Below are positions 7,947-16,831 of a stretch of 64,000 nt of DNA, in pieces. Source of the stretch: Bacillus sp. EB106-08-02-XG196 (GTDB taxonomy: Bacteria; Bacillota; Bacilli; Bacillales; Cytobacillaceae); NCBI RefSeq assembly GCF_013396335.1, contig NZ_JABWSY010000015.1, positions 108,830 to 172,829 of the forward strand. The letters are read 5' to 3'. Position 1 is the first letter of the stretch; each line of letters opens with the position of its first letter. Position numbers and translations under genes: made by a program. The notes beneath the pieces were generated by a model. The model was not told the origin of the DNA. It was given only the letters and a program-made list of their open reading frames with translations, and did not search any database.

Positions 7947-9743
7947 TTATTTCAAATCATTAAATATCTTCGATAATAACACTCTATTGGGATCCTGGCT
8001 AAGCTCCCACATCATCGCACCACCGAGGCTATTCGCCTTGATGAAGGAGGTTTTATATCCGATTGATTCTGTGTCATCATAGCTGATAAATTGCGAGCCA
8101 TTGAACAGCCATGGGACTTTGGAATCTGGTTCCCAATATCGAGTGAATCCATTTTTGTTTACATAGTTCGCTTCTAAATTCGCATAACTCAAGGCTGATC
8201 CGCTACCCGTAAAGGATTGGTATAGCCCGTTATTATGATTCGTCACCTGGTTATAGGCTCTGCCGTAGAAGGGAATCCCCATAATGAGTTTATTCGCGGG
8301 CACTCCTTGATTGAGAAATAGGCGACTGGTATCCTGTACACTCCACTCCCAGGAGAAGCCTGATTCGGGATCACGGTATAAAGGAGCATTCATCCCTGTT
8401 ATGCCGTCCCAGGAACCGTGAATATCATACGTCATCAGCTGAATGTAATCCACATACTGGTGAATCAAGTTCAGTTCTGTATTGGCAGCATAGGAGCTGC
8501 CTGCTCCAGCGGCAATGGTTAACAAATACGTTTTCCCATCCTTTGCACTTTGAGCATCCAATGTTTCTCTTATTTTTTTCAAAAGAAGCGTAAAATTCTG
8601 CTTATCCTCAGGTCGATTAATATTGTCTGCCTCTCCCCCGCCTACTGGATATTCCCAATCCAAATCCACGCCGTCAAATCCATATTTTAATAGGAATTGC
8701 AGGGCGCTTTCAGCAAAGATTGTTCTTGACTGCTCTGTCAGAGCTACATCCGAGAACCTTTCCGACCATGTCCAGCCGCCAACAGAAATTAATGTCTTTA
8801 AATGGGGATATTGCTGTTTCAGCTTGGTTAGTTGATAAAAATTTCCCTTGTAAGGCTGATCAGCCGTATCACCTGAAAATGGTTTTTCCACATCGGCCCA
8901 GGAGTCCCCTAAGGCAATTTTTCCATCTGAAGAAATGTTGGCAAATGCATAGTTAAGATGGGTAAGGGCACTTGCATCAATATCAGCAACTTGGAAATTT
9001 GAATATGTCGACCAGCCAGTGAAATATCCGACTTTTTTATAGGCAGCTGGCTCAGGAGTAACTGTATTTTTCACCAAAACAGTTTTGGAAACCTGCGCCG
9101 TTTGATTGGCCGTATCGTAGACAATCACCTTTAACGTTTGACTGCCATCCGGCACCCATGGATCGGTAGCCCAATTCATACTATATGGCGCTGACGTTCG
9201 CGCTCCAATTAAATATCCGCCATTATTGCTGTAAAACTCGACCTTGCTGATTCCTTTATCATCACTTGCACTGACAGACAAAGTAACCGTTCCACCTATT
9301 GTCTGACCATCACTTGCAATCGGAGAAACCTGAATGCTGCCAACCTGCGGGGGCTGGTCGACGGCCGGTGCGGATGTGGAAACAGTGATCGTATTACTAG
9401 CTGGAGAAATATTTCCACTTGCATCGCGTGCTTTTACAAAGAAACTATAAGAAGTAGATGGACTTAGATTCCCCGCGGAATAAGAGTTTGTAGTCGTATT
9501 TCCGATATAGGTATTATTCCGGTAAACATCGTACTCTTTCACGCCAACATTATCCGTAGAACTCGTCCAAGTTAATGAAACCGTGGAAGCCGTTATGGCT
9601 GCTGCCTTCAAATTCGTTGGTGCAGTAGGCGACGTTCGATCTCTTTTAGCTGCTTCTGTAACAGTGAAATTACTTGTAAGGCTGATAAACACTAACAAGA
9701 AAACGATAAAGATTTTATAGCCGTTTTGTAATCGTGGTTTCAT
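7947..9743 (-). CDS. Secreted GH18 chitinase with FnIII and Ig-like modules
   Basis: The 598-residue enzyme hydrolyses chitin outside the cell. A signal peptide covers about residues 1-31. A fibronectin type III module follows (about 38-124), then a bacterial Ig-like module (about 130-226), then the GH18 catalytic barrel (about 236-598). The barrel carries SVGGW (320-324) and the catalytic DGVDLDWEYP (357-366) with acid Glu364; the DxDxE Asp residues are all present. Accessory modules precede the catalytic domain, and no separate chitin-binding domain is obvious. It stands alone between two terminators. A distinction between endo- and exo-acting forms cannot be made here. Confidence 0.92.
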   Translation of the reverse strand: MKPRLQNGYKIFIVFLLVFISLTSNFTVTEAAKRDRTSPTAPTNLKAAAITASTVSLTWTSSTDNVGVKEYDVYRNNTYIGNTTTNSYSAGNLSPSTSYSFFVKARDASGNISPASNTITVSTSAPAVDQPPQVGSIQVSPIASDGQTIGGTVTLSVSASDDKGISKVEFYSNNGGYLIGARTSAPYSMNWATDPWVPDGSQTLKVIVYDTANQTAQVSKTVLVKNTVTPEPAAYKKVGYFTGWSTYSNFQVADIDASALTHLNYAFANISSDGKIALGDSWADVEKPFSGDTADQPYKGNFYQLTKLKQQYPHLKTLISVGGWTWSERFSDVALTEQSRTIFAESALQFLLKYGFDGVDLDWEYPVGGGEADNINRPEDKQNFTLLLKKIRETLDAQSAKDGKTYLLTIAAGAGSSYAANTELNLIHQYVDYIQLMTYDIHGSWDGITGMNAPLYRDPESGFSWEWSVQDTSRLFLNQGVPANKLIMGIPFYGRAYNQVTNHNNGLYQSFTGSGSALSYANLEANYVNKNGFTRYWEPDSKVPWLFNGSQFISYDDTESIGYKTSFIKANSLGGAMMWELSQDPNRVLLSKIFNDLK

Positions 9744-9905
9744 GGCAATTCCTGCCTCTCCTATTAAAATAGCAAATTATCTATTCTTCATTTTAATAGG
9801 AGGACACGGGAATCGTGTACTGGAAAATAGTAGTAAATTTCAGCCTAGTCCCAATTCACTGATTAAAGAGTCTGTCAACTAGTAATGATTGTCTTTAGGT
9901 TGAAT

Positions 9906-10484
9906 TTATTTTTCATCTAAACACCCATTAAATCCCCAGTTCGTCACAAATTTGAACCTGCTCCAAATATTCAATTTTTGCCTTTTCGCTAGATTTTCCT
10001 CCTTCCTGAAGTGTTCCAGGTATCTATAGGGTGGATTTATGATATAAGCCACTCGTGCGTATCCCTCTTTTAGCAGCGTTCCTTGGACCGATACCCCATT
10101 TACATAAACATAGGCTAACAGTCGACCGTAGGTATCTCTTGTGTTTCCCTGTTCAAACTCCAAAGTTATCTTTCCGCTTTTAACCAGCTCGCTATTTCGT
10201 AAGAACGCGTCCTTTGCATAGAGCTGAACACATGATTTTGGATTTTTTGACTCCGGTGTATCAATCAATAAATAGCGCACCGTTTCCTTTTTTCCGTTCA
10301 AATGGACTTTAATCGTATCTCCGTCAATGATATTGATTAAAGTAATGGGTACGTTACTTACTTGTTCTTCAGTTACCTGAACGGTGTTCTCTTGTGCTGT
10401 ATCTTCTATTAGTGATGTTAATGGATAGATTGATATAAAGGCAGCTGCTGCGACTATAGCGATCGATCCTGTTTGTTTTCTCAT
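9906..10484 (-). CDS. Secreted thermonuclease-like (SNase-family) nuclease
   Basis: This 192-residue protein has an N-terminal hydrophobic export or anchor segment (about residues 5-25) and a staphylococcal-nuclease OB-fold domain (about 45-175). The catalytic signature is complete: DGDTIKV, VRYLLIDTPES (Arg, Asp and Glu equivalent to Arg35, Asp40 and Glu43) and DTYGRLLAY (Arg87 equivalent). It should cleave DNA or RNA outside the membrane in a Ca2+-dependent way. The ATG at 10484 is chosen because AGGGGGAAATATTC precedes it; a longer reading frame starting at 10523 would hide the signal peptide. No operon partner is seen. Confidence 0.88.
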   Translation of the reverse strand: MRKQTGSIAIVAAAAFISIYPLTSLIEDTAQENTVQVTEEQVSNVPITLINIIDGDTIKVHLNGKKETVRYLLIDTPESKNPKSCVQLYAKDAFLRNSELVKSGKITLEFEQGNTRDTYGRLLAYVYVNGVSVQGTLLKEGYARVAYIINPPYRYLEHFRKEENLAKRQKLNIWSRFKFVTNWGFNGCLDEK

Positions 10485-10603
10485 GAATATTTCCCCCTCC
10501 CCATTCCATTTACTAACTGGCAATCTTTTTTATATCTTCCATTGGTTATATATGGGTTTAGGAAGGAATGGGACAGGGTGGTTATTAATATTATTGAATA
10601 AAT

Positions 10604-10655
10604 AAATGGGACGCGCCCTCTGCCTTTTTATAGAAAGGTAGGTCGCGTCCCATTT
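10604..10655 (-). terminator. Long terminator hairpin after metalloprotease gene
   Basis: AAATGGGACGCG pairs perfectly with CGCGTCCCATTT across 28 bases that themselves contain a smaller CCTTT/AAAGG stem. It lies 37 bases after the stop codon of the leftward gene. Confidence 0.7.
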
Positions 10656-10691
10656 TCAGAGTTAAAATAGTTCTAGAAAATCCATTTCGAT

Positions 10692-11528
10692 TTAAAGATT
10701 TTCTACATCAAAAGTATTTCCACCTTCAATCGTGCCAGTCTCAAATCCTTTTGTAAACCAGCGTTTCCGCTGCTTAGAAGTCCCATGGGTAAAGCTATCC
10801 GGAACGACATAGCCCTGAGCCTTCCTCTGAATGGTATCATCTCCAACCGCATGTGCAGCATTCATAGCCTCATCAAGGTCGCCTTTTTCGAGGTAGCCCT
10901 TCCCTTGTGCATGATTCGCCCACACACCTGCCAAGTAGTCTGCCTGTAATTCAAACCGAACTGAAAACTCATTAGAACGCCTTTCTTGCGGCGATACTTG
11001 TCCTCCAGTATTCAACAGTGTTTGAACATGGTGTCCAACTTCATGGGCGATCACATACGCCATCGCAAAATCGCCAGGTGCCTGGAAACGTTGTTTCAGA
11101 TCCTCATAAAAACCTAAATCAATATAAAGCTTATGGTCACCGGGGCAATAAAACGGTCCAACAGCGGAGCTAGCTTCTCCACACGCGGACTGGACTCCAC
11201 CGCTAAACAATACAAGCTTCGGTTCTTCGTAATCCAGTCCCTTTTTCTCAAATTCAGCAGACCAGACATCCTCTGTATCTGCAAGGACAACGGAAACAAA
11301 ATCCGCAAGTTCCTCCTCTTGCTGCGTTACATTCATTGGCGGGGGTGGATTGGCGCCATTATTGGCTGGCGTGTTCCCGATTAGATCCCCTGGGTTTCCT
11401 CCAAGCAGGGCAAAAAGTAAAATGACAATCACACTGCCAATTCCGCCACCAATGACGGTTTTGCCGCCCATTCCCATTCCTCTTCGATCTTCAACATTTG
11501 CACTCTGCCGTCTTCCTTTCCACTTCAT
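10692..11528 (-). CDS. Membrane-anchored neutral zinc metallopeptidase (YpfJ family)
   Basis: The 278-residue protein belongs to the PF04228 putative neutral zinc metallopeptidases. A basic N-terminus (MKWKGRRQSANVEDRRG) precedes one membrane segment at about residues 23-43, a short Asn/Pro linker and the catalytic domain outside the membrane. The HExxH zinc motif is HEVGHH at 162-167, with likely third-ligand region FELQADYLAGVWA. The C-terminal half has the family's conserved DDTIQRKAQG and HGTSKQRKRWF. ATG at 11528 has GGAGGT upstream; the open frame extending to 11705 has no ribosome binding site and runs through a dispersed repeat, so it is not used. The substrate is unknown. Confidence 0.85.
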   Translation of the reverse strand: MKWKGRRQSANVEDRRGMGMGGKTVIGGGIGSVIVILLFALLGGNPGDLIGNTPANNGANPPPPMNVTQQEEELADFVSVVLADTEDVWSAEFEKKGLDYEEPKLVLFSGGVQSACGEASSAVGPFYCPGDHKLYIDLGFYEDLKQRFQAPGDFAMAYVIAHEVGHHVQTLLNTGGQVSPQERRSNEFSVRFELQADYLAGVWANHAQGKGYLEKGDLDEAMNAAHAVGDDTIQRKAQGYVVPDSFTHGTSKQRKRWFTKGFETGTIEGGNTFDVENL

Positions 11529-11598
11529 GCTTTTACCTCCCCGAAATATAAAGAGTTCCATTATGTTATACCCAAATAGAACATGATCTATTTCACGT

Positions 11599-11623
11599 GA
11601 CCGTGGGGACGGTTCTTTTGGTC
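11599..11623 (+). repeat. Dispersed GACC...GGACGGTTCTT...GGTC repeat (single arm)
   Basis: GACCGTGGGGACGGTTCT followed by TTTGGTC. It is one of eight loci in this window with the same 25-bp unit; here only a single arm is present, between the metalloprotease and an MFS gene. Confidence 0.85.
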
Positions 11624-11706
11624 CAATTTTAGAATGGGCATTGTGTAGAGGCCAGGCTGAATGGAAGGGTAAGAAGTACTTCATACCAGTTAATAAAGTT
11701 GTCAAA

Positions 11707-13380
11707 TCAACATTTTAAGTCTGATAATTTTTCTCCCGTAATCATTTCGTATAGGACTGCCGAATTTTCTTTATCTAATTGAGCATATTTACTTTCAGCA
11801 TCTATAACAAGTTCTACTTTTTCCTTATTTGGGCTTATCCAAAGCTTATATAACACTGCTTTCGCTTCAATGTTAGGATCTTTGTATTGAAATCCAAACC
11901 TGTAATCAGGAGGACGTACCATAGACACTTTTGGATTTTCCCAATCAATATCAGATAAAATCTCTTTCACTTTTTTAACTTGCTCATAATTAATAATTTC
12001 TTTAAAGTCCTCATATTGATTTTCATTCCCCATATACTTTTGGACTTCTATCCTTTGTTCCTCATCTTCCTTTTTAACATGAAGGGTCTGATTCTTTTCC
12101 TTCGCTTCTGTTACCCATTTATCAAGTGATAAATAAATAATACCGGCTACGAAACATCCTATACCCAGAACCGTAAATAGAACCTGACCAAGATGTTCAT
12201 CAAGCAAAAATCCGGCAAAAATGGGTCCGAATGCACTGCCAACGATCCACTGAAGACTTGCTGCCCCCATATAAGTACCACGTAAATGTTCAGGTGCAAT
12301 ATTGGCTACAAATGTCATTTGTACCGGGGATAAGAGCATTTCCCCTAATGTGTATATTCCATAGATTATGATAAGGACTAAAAGGATACTCCAGTAGGAA
12401 AAATGGAGCTTTGTAAAAAATATTGGCAGCCACCCTACTGCAAGCAGCCCAAAACCAAATAAAACCGAACCATATAGCATGACCTTTCCTAGTTTGCGCT
12501 TACTTGCCCATCTCGATATCGCAAATTGGAAGAAAACGACCAGTGCTCCGTTAAATGCCATTAAATAGGGATATGGATTTTGGGCATCGGAAAGTGCCGG
12601 CAATTGTTGATCAAAATGCAAAGGAAGCATCCCTTCTGTTTGTGAAAATCCCATTGAAATCACAATTCCCGTAATAATATAGAATAATAAAATTTTATCT
12701 TTGACGAGCACCGTAAAAATAGAGGGCAGTTTCTCTACTTCATCCATTTCCTTCGTATCTTTCTTTCGTTCACTTTTCGGTAATGTTTCTGAAAGTAAGA
12801 GCGCTAAAAAAAGGGAATAAACAAAAACGGATGAAGCAGCAATGATAAAGATGACTGTTTTTGATAAAAACACAATGGAAGCACCAAGCAAAGGACCGAT
12901 GGCTGCTCCAATATTGTGGCCCATTCTCAGCAAACCATATGCTTCCGTTCTTCCCTCTTCATCTGTCACATCAGCGACCATGGCTGATGCCGCAGGATGA
13001 AAAAGTGAATTAAACAAGCCGAAAAAACTCGATATCAATAAGAAAGGATAGAAACCATCGAAAAAAATAAACCCCAGCATAACCAATCCATTTCCAACCA
13101 TTGAAACAATCATAATAGGTTTCCTGCCATATTGATCCGCAAGCTTTCCTCCGATTAAAGAACCAAGCACTCCGGCAATTGGCCCCATCGCCATCACCAC
13201 ACCAACTTGCCAAAAATGATCCACCTTATCACTCATATATAAGGCGAAAAAAGGCATTAACATCATCATCGCAATACCATTAATCGATTCACCGATGAAA
13301 CGAATCCAAATATTACGATCCATGTTTCGATAAGCCTGTAAAGTCATTTTCAATTCTTTTTCCTCATTTCTATCTGACAT
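11707..13380 (-). CDS. MFS transporter with extra C-terminal soluble domain
   Basis: This 557-residue protein is longer than a normal 12-helix MFS carrier (about 400-430). Residues 1-430 form the DHA1-type carrier, with GKLADQYGRKPI as motif A and GHNIGAAIGPLLGA as motif C. After a charged linker (about 430-455) a roughly 100-residue soluble domain follows, with EILSDIDWENPKVSMVRPPD and YKLWISPNKEKVELVID. I recall similar segments as small stand-alone Bacillus proteins of unknown function, so this looks like a fusion. No strong ribosome binding site precedes the ATG at 13380; an in-frame ATG at 13347 is an alternative. Transported substrate is unknown. Confidence 0.8.
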   Translation of the reverse strand: MSDRNEEKELKMTLQAYRNMDRNIWIRFIGESINGIAMMMLMPFFALYMSDKVDHFWQVGVVMAMGPIAGVLGSLIGGKLADQYGRKPIMIVSMVGNGLVMLGFIFFDGFYPFLLISSFFGLFNSLFHPAASAMVADVTDEEGRTEAYGLLRMGHNIGAAIGPLLGASIVFLSKTVIFIIAASSVFVYSLFLALLLSETLPKSERKKDTKEMDEVEKLPSIFTVLVKDKILLFYIITGIVISMGFSQTEGMLPLHFDQQLPALSDAQNPYPYLMAFNGALVVFFQFAISRWASKRKLGKVMLYGSVLFGFGLLAVGWLPIFFTKLHFSYWSILLVLIIIYGIYTLGEMLLSPVQMTFVANIAPEHLRGTYMGAASLQWIVGSAFGPIFAGFLLDEHLGQVLFTVLGIGCFVAGIIYLSLDKWVTEAKEKNQTLHVKKEDEEQRIEVQKYMGNENQYEDFKEIINYEQVKKVKEILSDIDWENPKVSMVRPPDYRFGFQYKDPNIEAKAVLYKLWISPNKEKVELVIDAESKYAQLDKENSAVLYEMITGEKLSDLKC

Positions 13381-13660
13381 CCATTTTGGCAGTCTTAAAT
13401 TTTCAAAACATTAGAAAAGCACAATCGCACTAGTCTCTTTTAAGAAATAATCGGCGAATGCACGCCATTTTAGCATGTATGTAAAGAAATTCCTATAAAA
13501 AATTAATAATTTTTAAGTTCCTTGACCAAGTAATTCCACATCTAAAGCGTGCTTCCTAATCATGAAGTGAGTAAAACTACTGCAACTGGGCAGTATATGT
13601 TTAGGTAAATTTACATTCATATTTAGCATATTGGCTATTATTCAATGAGGAAGTGAATAG

Positions 13661-13957
13661 ATGAATAACGGTAACGAAAGAAATAACTTTGGTGAAAATG
13701 TAGAAGAGATTGACAACAACCAAGCTGATCGTACTGCTAATGTAGGTACCAGTGACTTTGGTGAAACAACAGGAACTTTAACTGATGCCGTTTCGGGTGC
13801 TATGATAGGTGCTCCATTTGGACTTGTTGGTACTGTTATAGGCGGTGTTGCAGGCGGTGTTATTGGTAATCTGATGGTGGAGTCAACTGAAACTGGTAAC
13901 AATATAGATTCAAATAATCGTGATGTAAAAAGTAATACTAGCTCTAAAAATATGTAG
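13661..13957 (+). CDS. Small glycine-zipper protein
   Basis: The 98-residue product has an acidic, Asn-rich N-terminus, a glycine-zipper hydrophobic segment at about residues 44-70 (AVSGAMIGAPFGLVGTVIGG and on to VAGGVIGN), and a polar Asn/Ser-rich tail. Such segments insert into or associate with membranes. No signal peptide is visible. GAGGAAGTG 6 bases before the ATG and a clear terminator 22 bases after the stop mark it as a real single gene. I do not recognise its function. Confidence 0.72.
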   Translation: MNNGNERNNFGENVEEIDNNQADRTANVGTSDFGETTGTLTDAVSGAMIGAPFGLVGTVIGGVAGGVIGNLMVESTETGNNIDSNNRDVKSNTSSKNM

Positions 13958-13979
13958 ATATGTTTCATTTTGTATAATT

Positions 13980-14005
13980 GGACTGCTATTACAGCAGTCC
14001 TTTTA
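13980..14005 (+). terminator. Terminator after glycine-zipper gene
   Basis: GGACTGCT and AGCAGTCC form an 8-bp stem with a 5-base loop, followed by TTTTATT. Confidence 0.85.
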
Positions 14006-14038
14006 TTCATTTCAATCCAAATTTACTCCCTACCCAAT

Positions 14039-14560
14039 TTATTCTGTCCATTTTTTTATTAACTTTTGATATTTATTATGTCCATCTGTTAAACCAACAA
14101 GTTCAAACGCATTGTTCTTATAAAAGTTATTTAGCTTTTTATTTCCAGCCACACAATCTAATTTTAGATACTCTGTTCCACCTACGTTGTTCTGGACCCA
14201 ATCCAGGATACTTTTCCCCATCCCTCTTTTCATATATGAAGAGGTAACAGCAAGTCTATGTAAATATACCGATTTAGAGGCGGGATCGTCACCCCAAATA
14301 TTCCTATCCCATTCACTTTGTTTAGATAAAAGCGTAAATGTTGCCACGATTTCGTTATCTTTCATAACAATATACGTTTTTTCATTAAATATGTCCTGTT
14401 TAATCTCTTCATCTTGGTTACCTTCTAATAGAAACCTCCACTGGTTTATCTCATTATCCTTGATCCACTGTGCTGTCTGTTTTAACAGTTTAATAATTTT
14501 GCTGCCCTCTTCATTCGCAGCCAATCTAATAGTAAAACCCTCACCATAATTCAAGTTCAT
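14039..14560 (-). CDS. GNAT family N-acetyltransferase
   Basis: The 173-residue product is a GCN5-related acetyltransferase that uses acetyl-CoA. The acetyl-CoA-binding motif A appears as LAVTSSYMKRGMGKSILDW, following the beta-4 strand SVYLHRLAV, and the C-terminal NNFYKNNAFELVG is the usual motif B. The ATG at 14560 has AGGAGG 5 bases upstream. The same frame stays open upstream for another 44 codons, because the preceding frameshifted effector-binding gene would run into it in frame. The acceptor substrate is unknown. Confidence 0.85.
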   Translation of the reverse strand: MNLNYGEGFTIRLAANEEGSKIIKLLKQTAQWIKDNEINQWRFLLEGNQDEEIKQDIFNEKTYIVMKDNEIVATFTLLSKQSEWDRNIWGDDPASKSVYLHRLAVTSSYMKRGMGKSILDWVQNNVGGTEYLKLDCVAGNKKLNNFYKNNAFELVGLTDGHNKYQKLIKKWTE

Positions 14561-15024
14561 TTTTTCCTCCTCATTGATTTTAGCTTGAATTGGTAAATAA
14601 ATCTGTACCTCTTCAACACCATTACCGATAGGATGATAGGTCTCGATAATATAAGAATCGGGATCTCTTTGATAACCTGGTTCTCTGCCCAATTCAATAA
14701 ATTTAAATGAAGTTCTCCCACATTTGATATATCCCCTCTAGTAGTTACGTAACTTTTATTTGTCTCAATATAATCCATTCCTGATGGTACTTCATTTATT
14801 TTCTCATTCACAATCAACCCTGCATAAAAATGACCTATCAAATGTTCCTCATCCTTTTTAGGTTCAAATAATGCAATTTCGGTCTCGGTTGAATTTACGA
14901 TTTCCTTTCTTCGACTTATAAGTTGCTTTGAAAGCAGGGGTACTATATGACCAAAGTTAACAAACTCCCCACTACCTTTTAAGCCAACAAGCTTAAATTC
15001 TTTTTTCACCATTATACATGACAT
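14561..15024 (-). pseudogene. GyrI-like effector-binding domain gene, frameshifted
   Basis: From an ATG at 15024 (AGAGG upstream) the frame codes an AraC/GyrI-type effector-binding domain up to about LLNWAEN. It then shifts: the continuation, QGYQRDPDSYIIETYHPIGN through VQIYLPIQ, is in the frame of the downstream acetyltransferase. One base appears lost in the CCTGG run at 14676-14680. Without the shift the domain would read in frame, with no stop, into the acetyltransferase. It is either a broken gene, a broken fusion gene, or a sequencing error in a short homopolymer. The unshifted frame ends at 14557 in an unrelated hydrophobic tail. Confidence 0.7.
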
Positions 15025-15085
15025 ATTAACCTCTCCAATTCAAAAAAATAATCTATCATATTCTATTTTTTATTTATTCAATAAA

Positions 15086-15118
15086 AAAACCTTACTTCCT
15101 GCATTGGAGTAAGGTTTT
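15086..15118 (-). terminator. Intrinsic terminator (minus orientation)
   Basis: AAAACCTTACT and AGTAAGGTTTT form an 11-bp stem, followed on the minus strand by seven T residues. It lies upstream of the leftward GyrI-like gene, so it would stop any transcript entering from the right. Confidence 0.7.
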
Positions 15119-15154
15119 CTGTGGCTATGGTTGACCAGGATGACCATGGTCAGA

Positions 15155-16088
15155 TTCACAATACTGTCACAACATCTAACAAATCACCCTGTCCTTTTGC
15201 ACCCTATTTCCATATATAGAGGGTAGAAAAGGTGGTGCATTTTTTTGAATTTGAAATCTGGCAGAATTGAAGGGTTTGAAGAGTATTCCCAGTTTAAAAG
15301 TGTGAAAGAGTTTAACACACATGTGGAGATGTGGTTAGCGGTGAAGAAGCATGAGTTCTCGAAGGGTGAGCTTGTCGGATTAAAACGTCTGCTTCGTTTT
15401 TCTGCAAAAGTTCCTGGGGTTTGTAATGCAAAGATTGGGACTCTGTTAAAAGCAATTAATGAAGAATATCAAGGGAACGGAATCTCCCGCTCTACTTTTA
15501 AACGGATGATCATCAAAGCGAAGGATTTAGGAATCCTCACGATCTATGAAACAGAACGAAAAAATGGTTCACAGTCTTCAAACCTTTATAGCTTTAATCG
15601 TTTCCCACAATGTGAACCACCCAAGGCGAAAAAATTGGACCAGCCTATAGAAACTAATAATCTTTTAAAAACTAATAAACAAAAGAATAATAAACGTAAC
15701 GAAGCGCCGATTGAACTCGATCACACTTTTGTTAGTGATAAAGTTCCTCAAGCTTTTGTTCAATCTGTAAAATACTTCTTTTCTGATTCGAAAACGATTG
15801 AAGAATACTGGCATATGGTCCAAATCGCTACTTTTCGATTTGAATATGATCAAAATACAGATACATTCTTAGTATCGCGATTCAGTCCTTTAAGCAGCTG
15901 ATCTGTAAACTGAAATCTACCAAGCAGGTAGTAAAACCGATTGCCTTCTTTTATGGTATTTTAACCAACAAAATAAAAGAATTCTATCTCTAACAATTGT
16001 TTGAAAATCAATGTGCGAGTATGCCGTTTCGTTATTTGCCCAGTACAGGAGAAGTCATGTACTTGATTGGCTATACAGTGAATCATGA
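15155..16088 (+). repeat. Left direct copy of HTH-gene unit
   Basis: About 930 bases, including about 90 bases of promoter region, are nearly identical to 39573-40504 in the same orientation. Similarity starts at TTCACAATACTGT and ends at GTGAATCAT in both. The copies are about 24.4 kb apart and enclose the catabolic block. Confidence 0.85.
15245..16088 (+). pseudogene. HTH domain protein, decayed copy
   Basis: The reading frame from TTG at 15245 (AAAGGTGG upstream) is almost identical to the intact 280-residue gene at 39663 for the first 200 or so residues. One base is then missing somewhere in 15847-15890, giving an abnormal end at 15901. Restoring the frame, a TAA replaces a codon at about 15992, and the last third has drifted. 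The N-terminal part carries a winged-helix-like segment (SKGELVGLKRLLRFS to GISRSTFKRMIIKAKDLGIL). Only the truncated 218-residue product could be made. An inverted ACCCT...AGGGT pair at 15201-15224 in the upstream region is kept in both copies. Confidence 0.8.
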
Positions 16089-16092
16089 GTAT

Positions 16093-16114
16093 CCCTAGCA
16101 TAAAGCTAGGGGTT
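16093..16114 (+). terminator. Hairpin after decayed HTH gene
   Basis: CCCTAGC and GCTAGGG form a 7-bp stem with a 5-base loop, followed by GTTTG. The U-run is short, so termination may be weak. Confidence 0.5.
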
Positions 16115-16831
16115 TGAAAGAATAATCTTAAAAAGCACTATTGCAACCAAAAGTCCTGATAATACAACAAGCCGAAGCTATCAGCTTCCGTGATTATTTT
16201 TCATGATGATTACTTTCTGTGGACCTTAAAGGAATTGTTTTCATTCGAGTCCTTCAAAGGCATTCCTTAAACGTTTTCTTACACATTAAAGACGCCATAT
16301 ACATCTGCCTGAATATGAACTTTTAAACAGTTAATTTTGTTGTAAGCTATAGTCTTCGATATCAGTAAAAATATGGTTTGATTTTCTTCCACGAATTTTG
16401 AAATGGAATCATGATTCAAGAAACTAGACTTATTGGAGTAGCTTTCATCCTTATTAATAACTTGAACAGCTTTTCGCTCGGCTTGTATCGAATCATTAAA
16501 AAAAAAGAGAGTTGGTTATGTGAATAGACCCAATACTTATATTCAAAAGAGGGTAATTATGATTAATTTTAGACAATACCATACTCTCGTACCTTTTACT
16601 CCGCTTTTAGGATCATCATTGTCCCTATTGTACGTCTCAAGGATTTTCAATCTCTTAGAATAAACAAAGGTGAGACATGCTTTCCTTATTCTTGATTATA
16701 CTAGTGCTCCAATTACTAAAAGTGAACAAACTCCTCAGTTGTCCACTCATCTTGGAGTGTCTCTGCCAGTAAGTTAATTTATTATTAAAAACGATGCAAA
16801 AATTATTTTCATTCATTTATTTTTTCTTTTT
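16112..16831. other. Gene-poor region with one orphan reading frame
   Basis: No convincing gene is present in these 720 bases. On the minus strand an open frame of about 74 codons ends with TAA at 16279-16281 (text such as FLLISKTIAYNKINCLKVHIQ). It has no start codon with a ribosome binding site, and I do not recognise it. It may be the remains of a decayed gene. Confidence 0.4.

Noticed and set aside
11529..11705. Extended N-terminus of the metalloprotease
   Set aside because: It reads through a dispersed repeat and has no ribosome binding site; GGAGGT and a membrane anchor fit the start at 11528.
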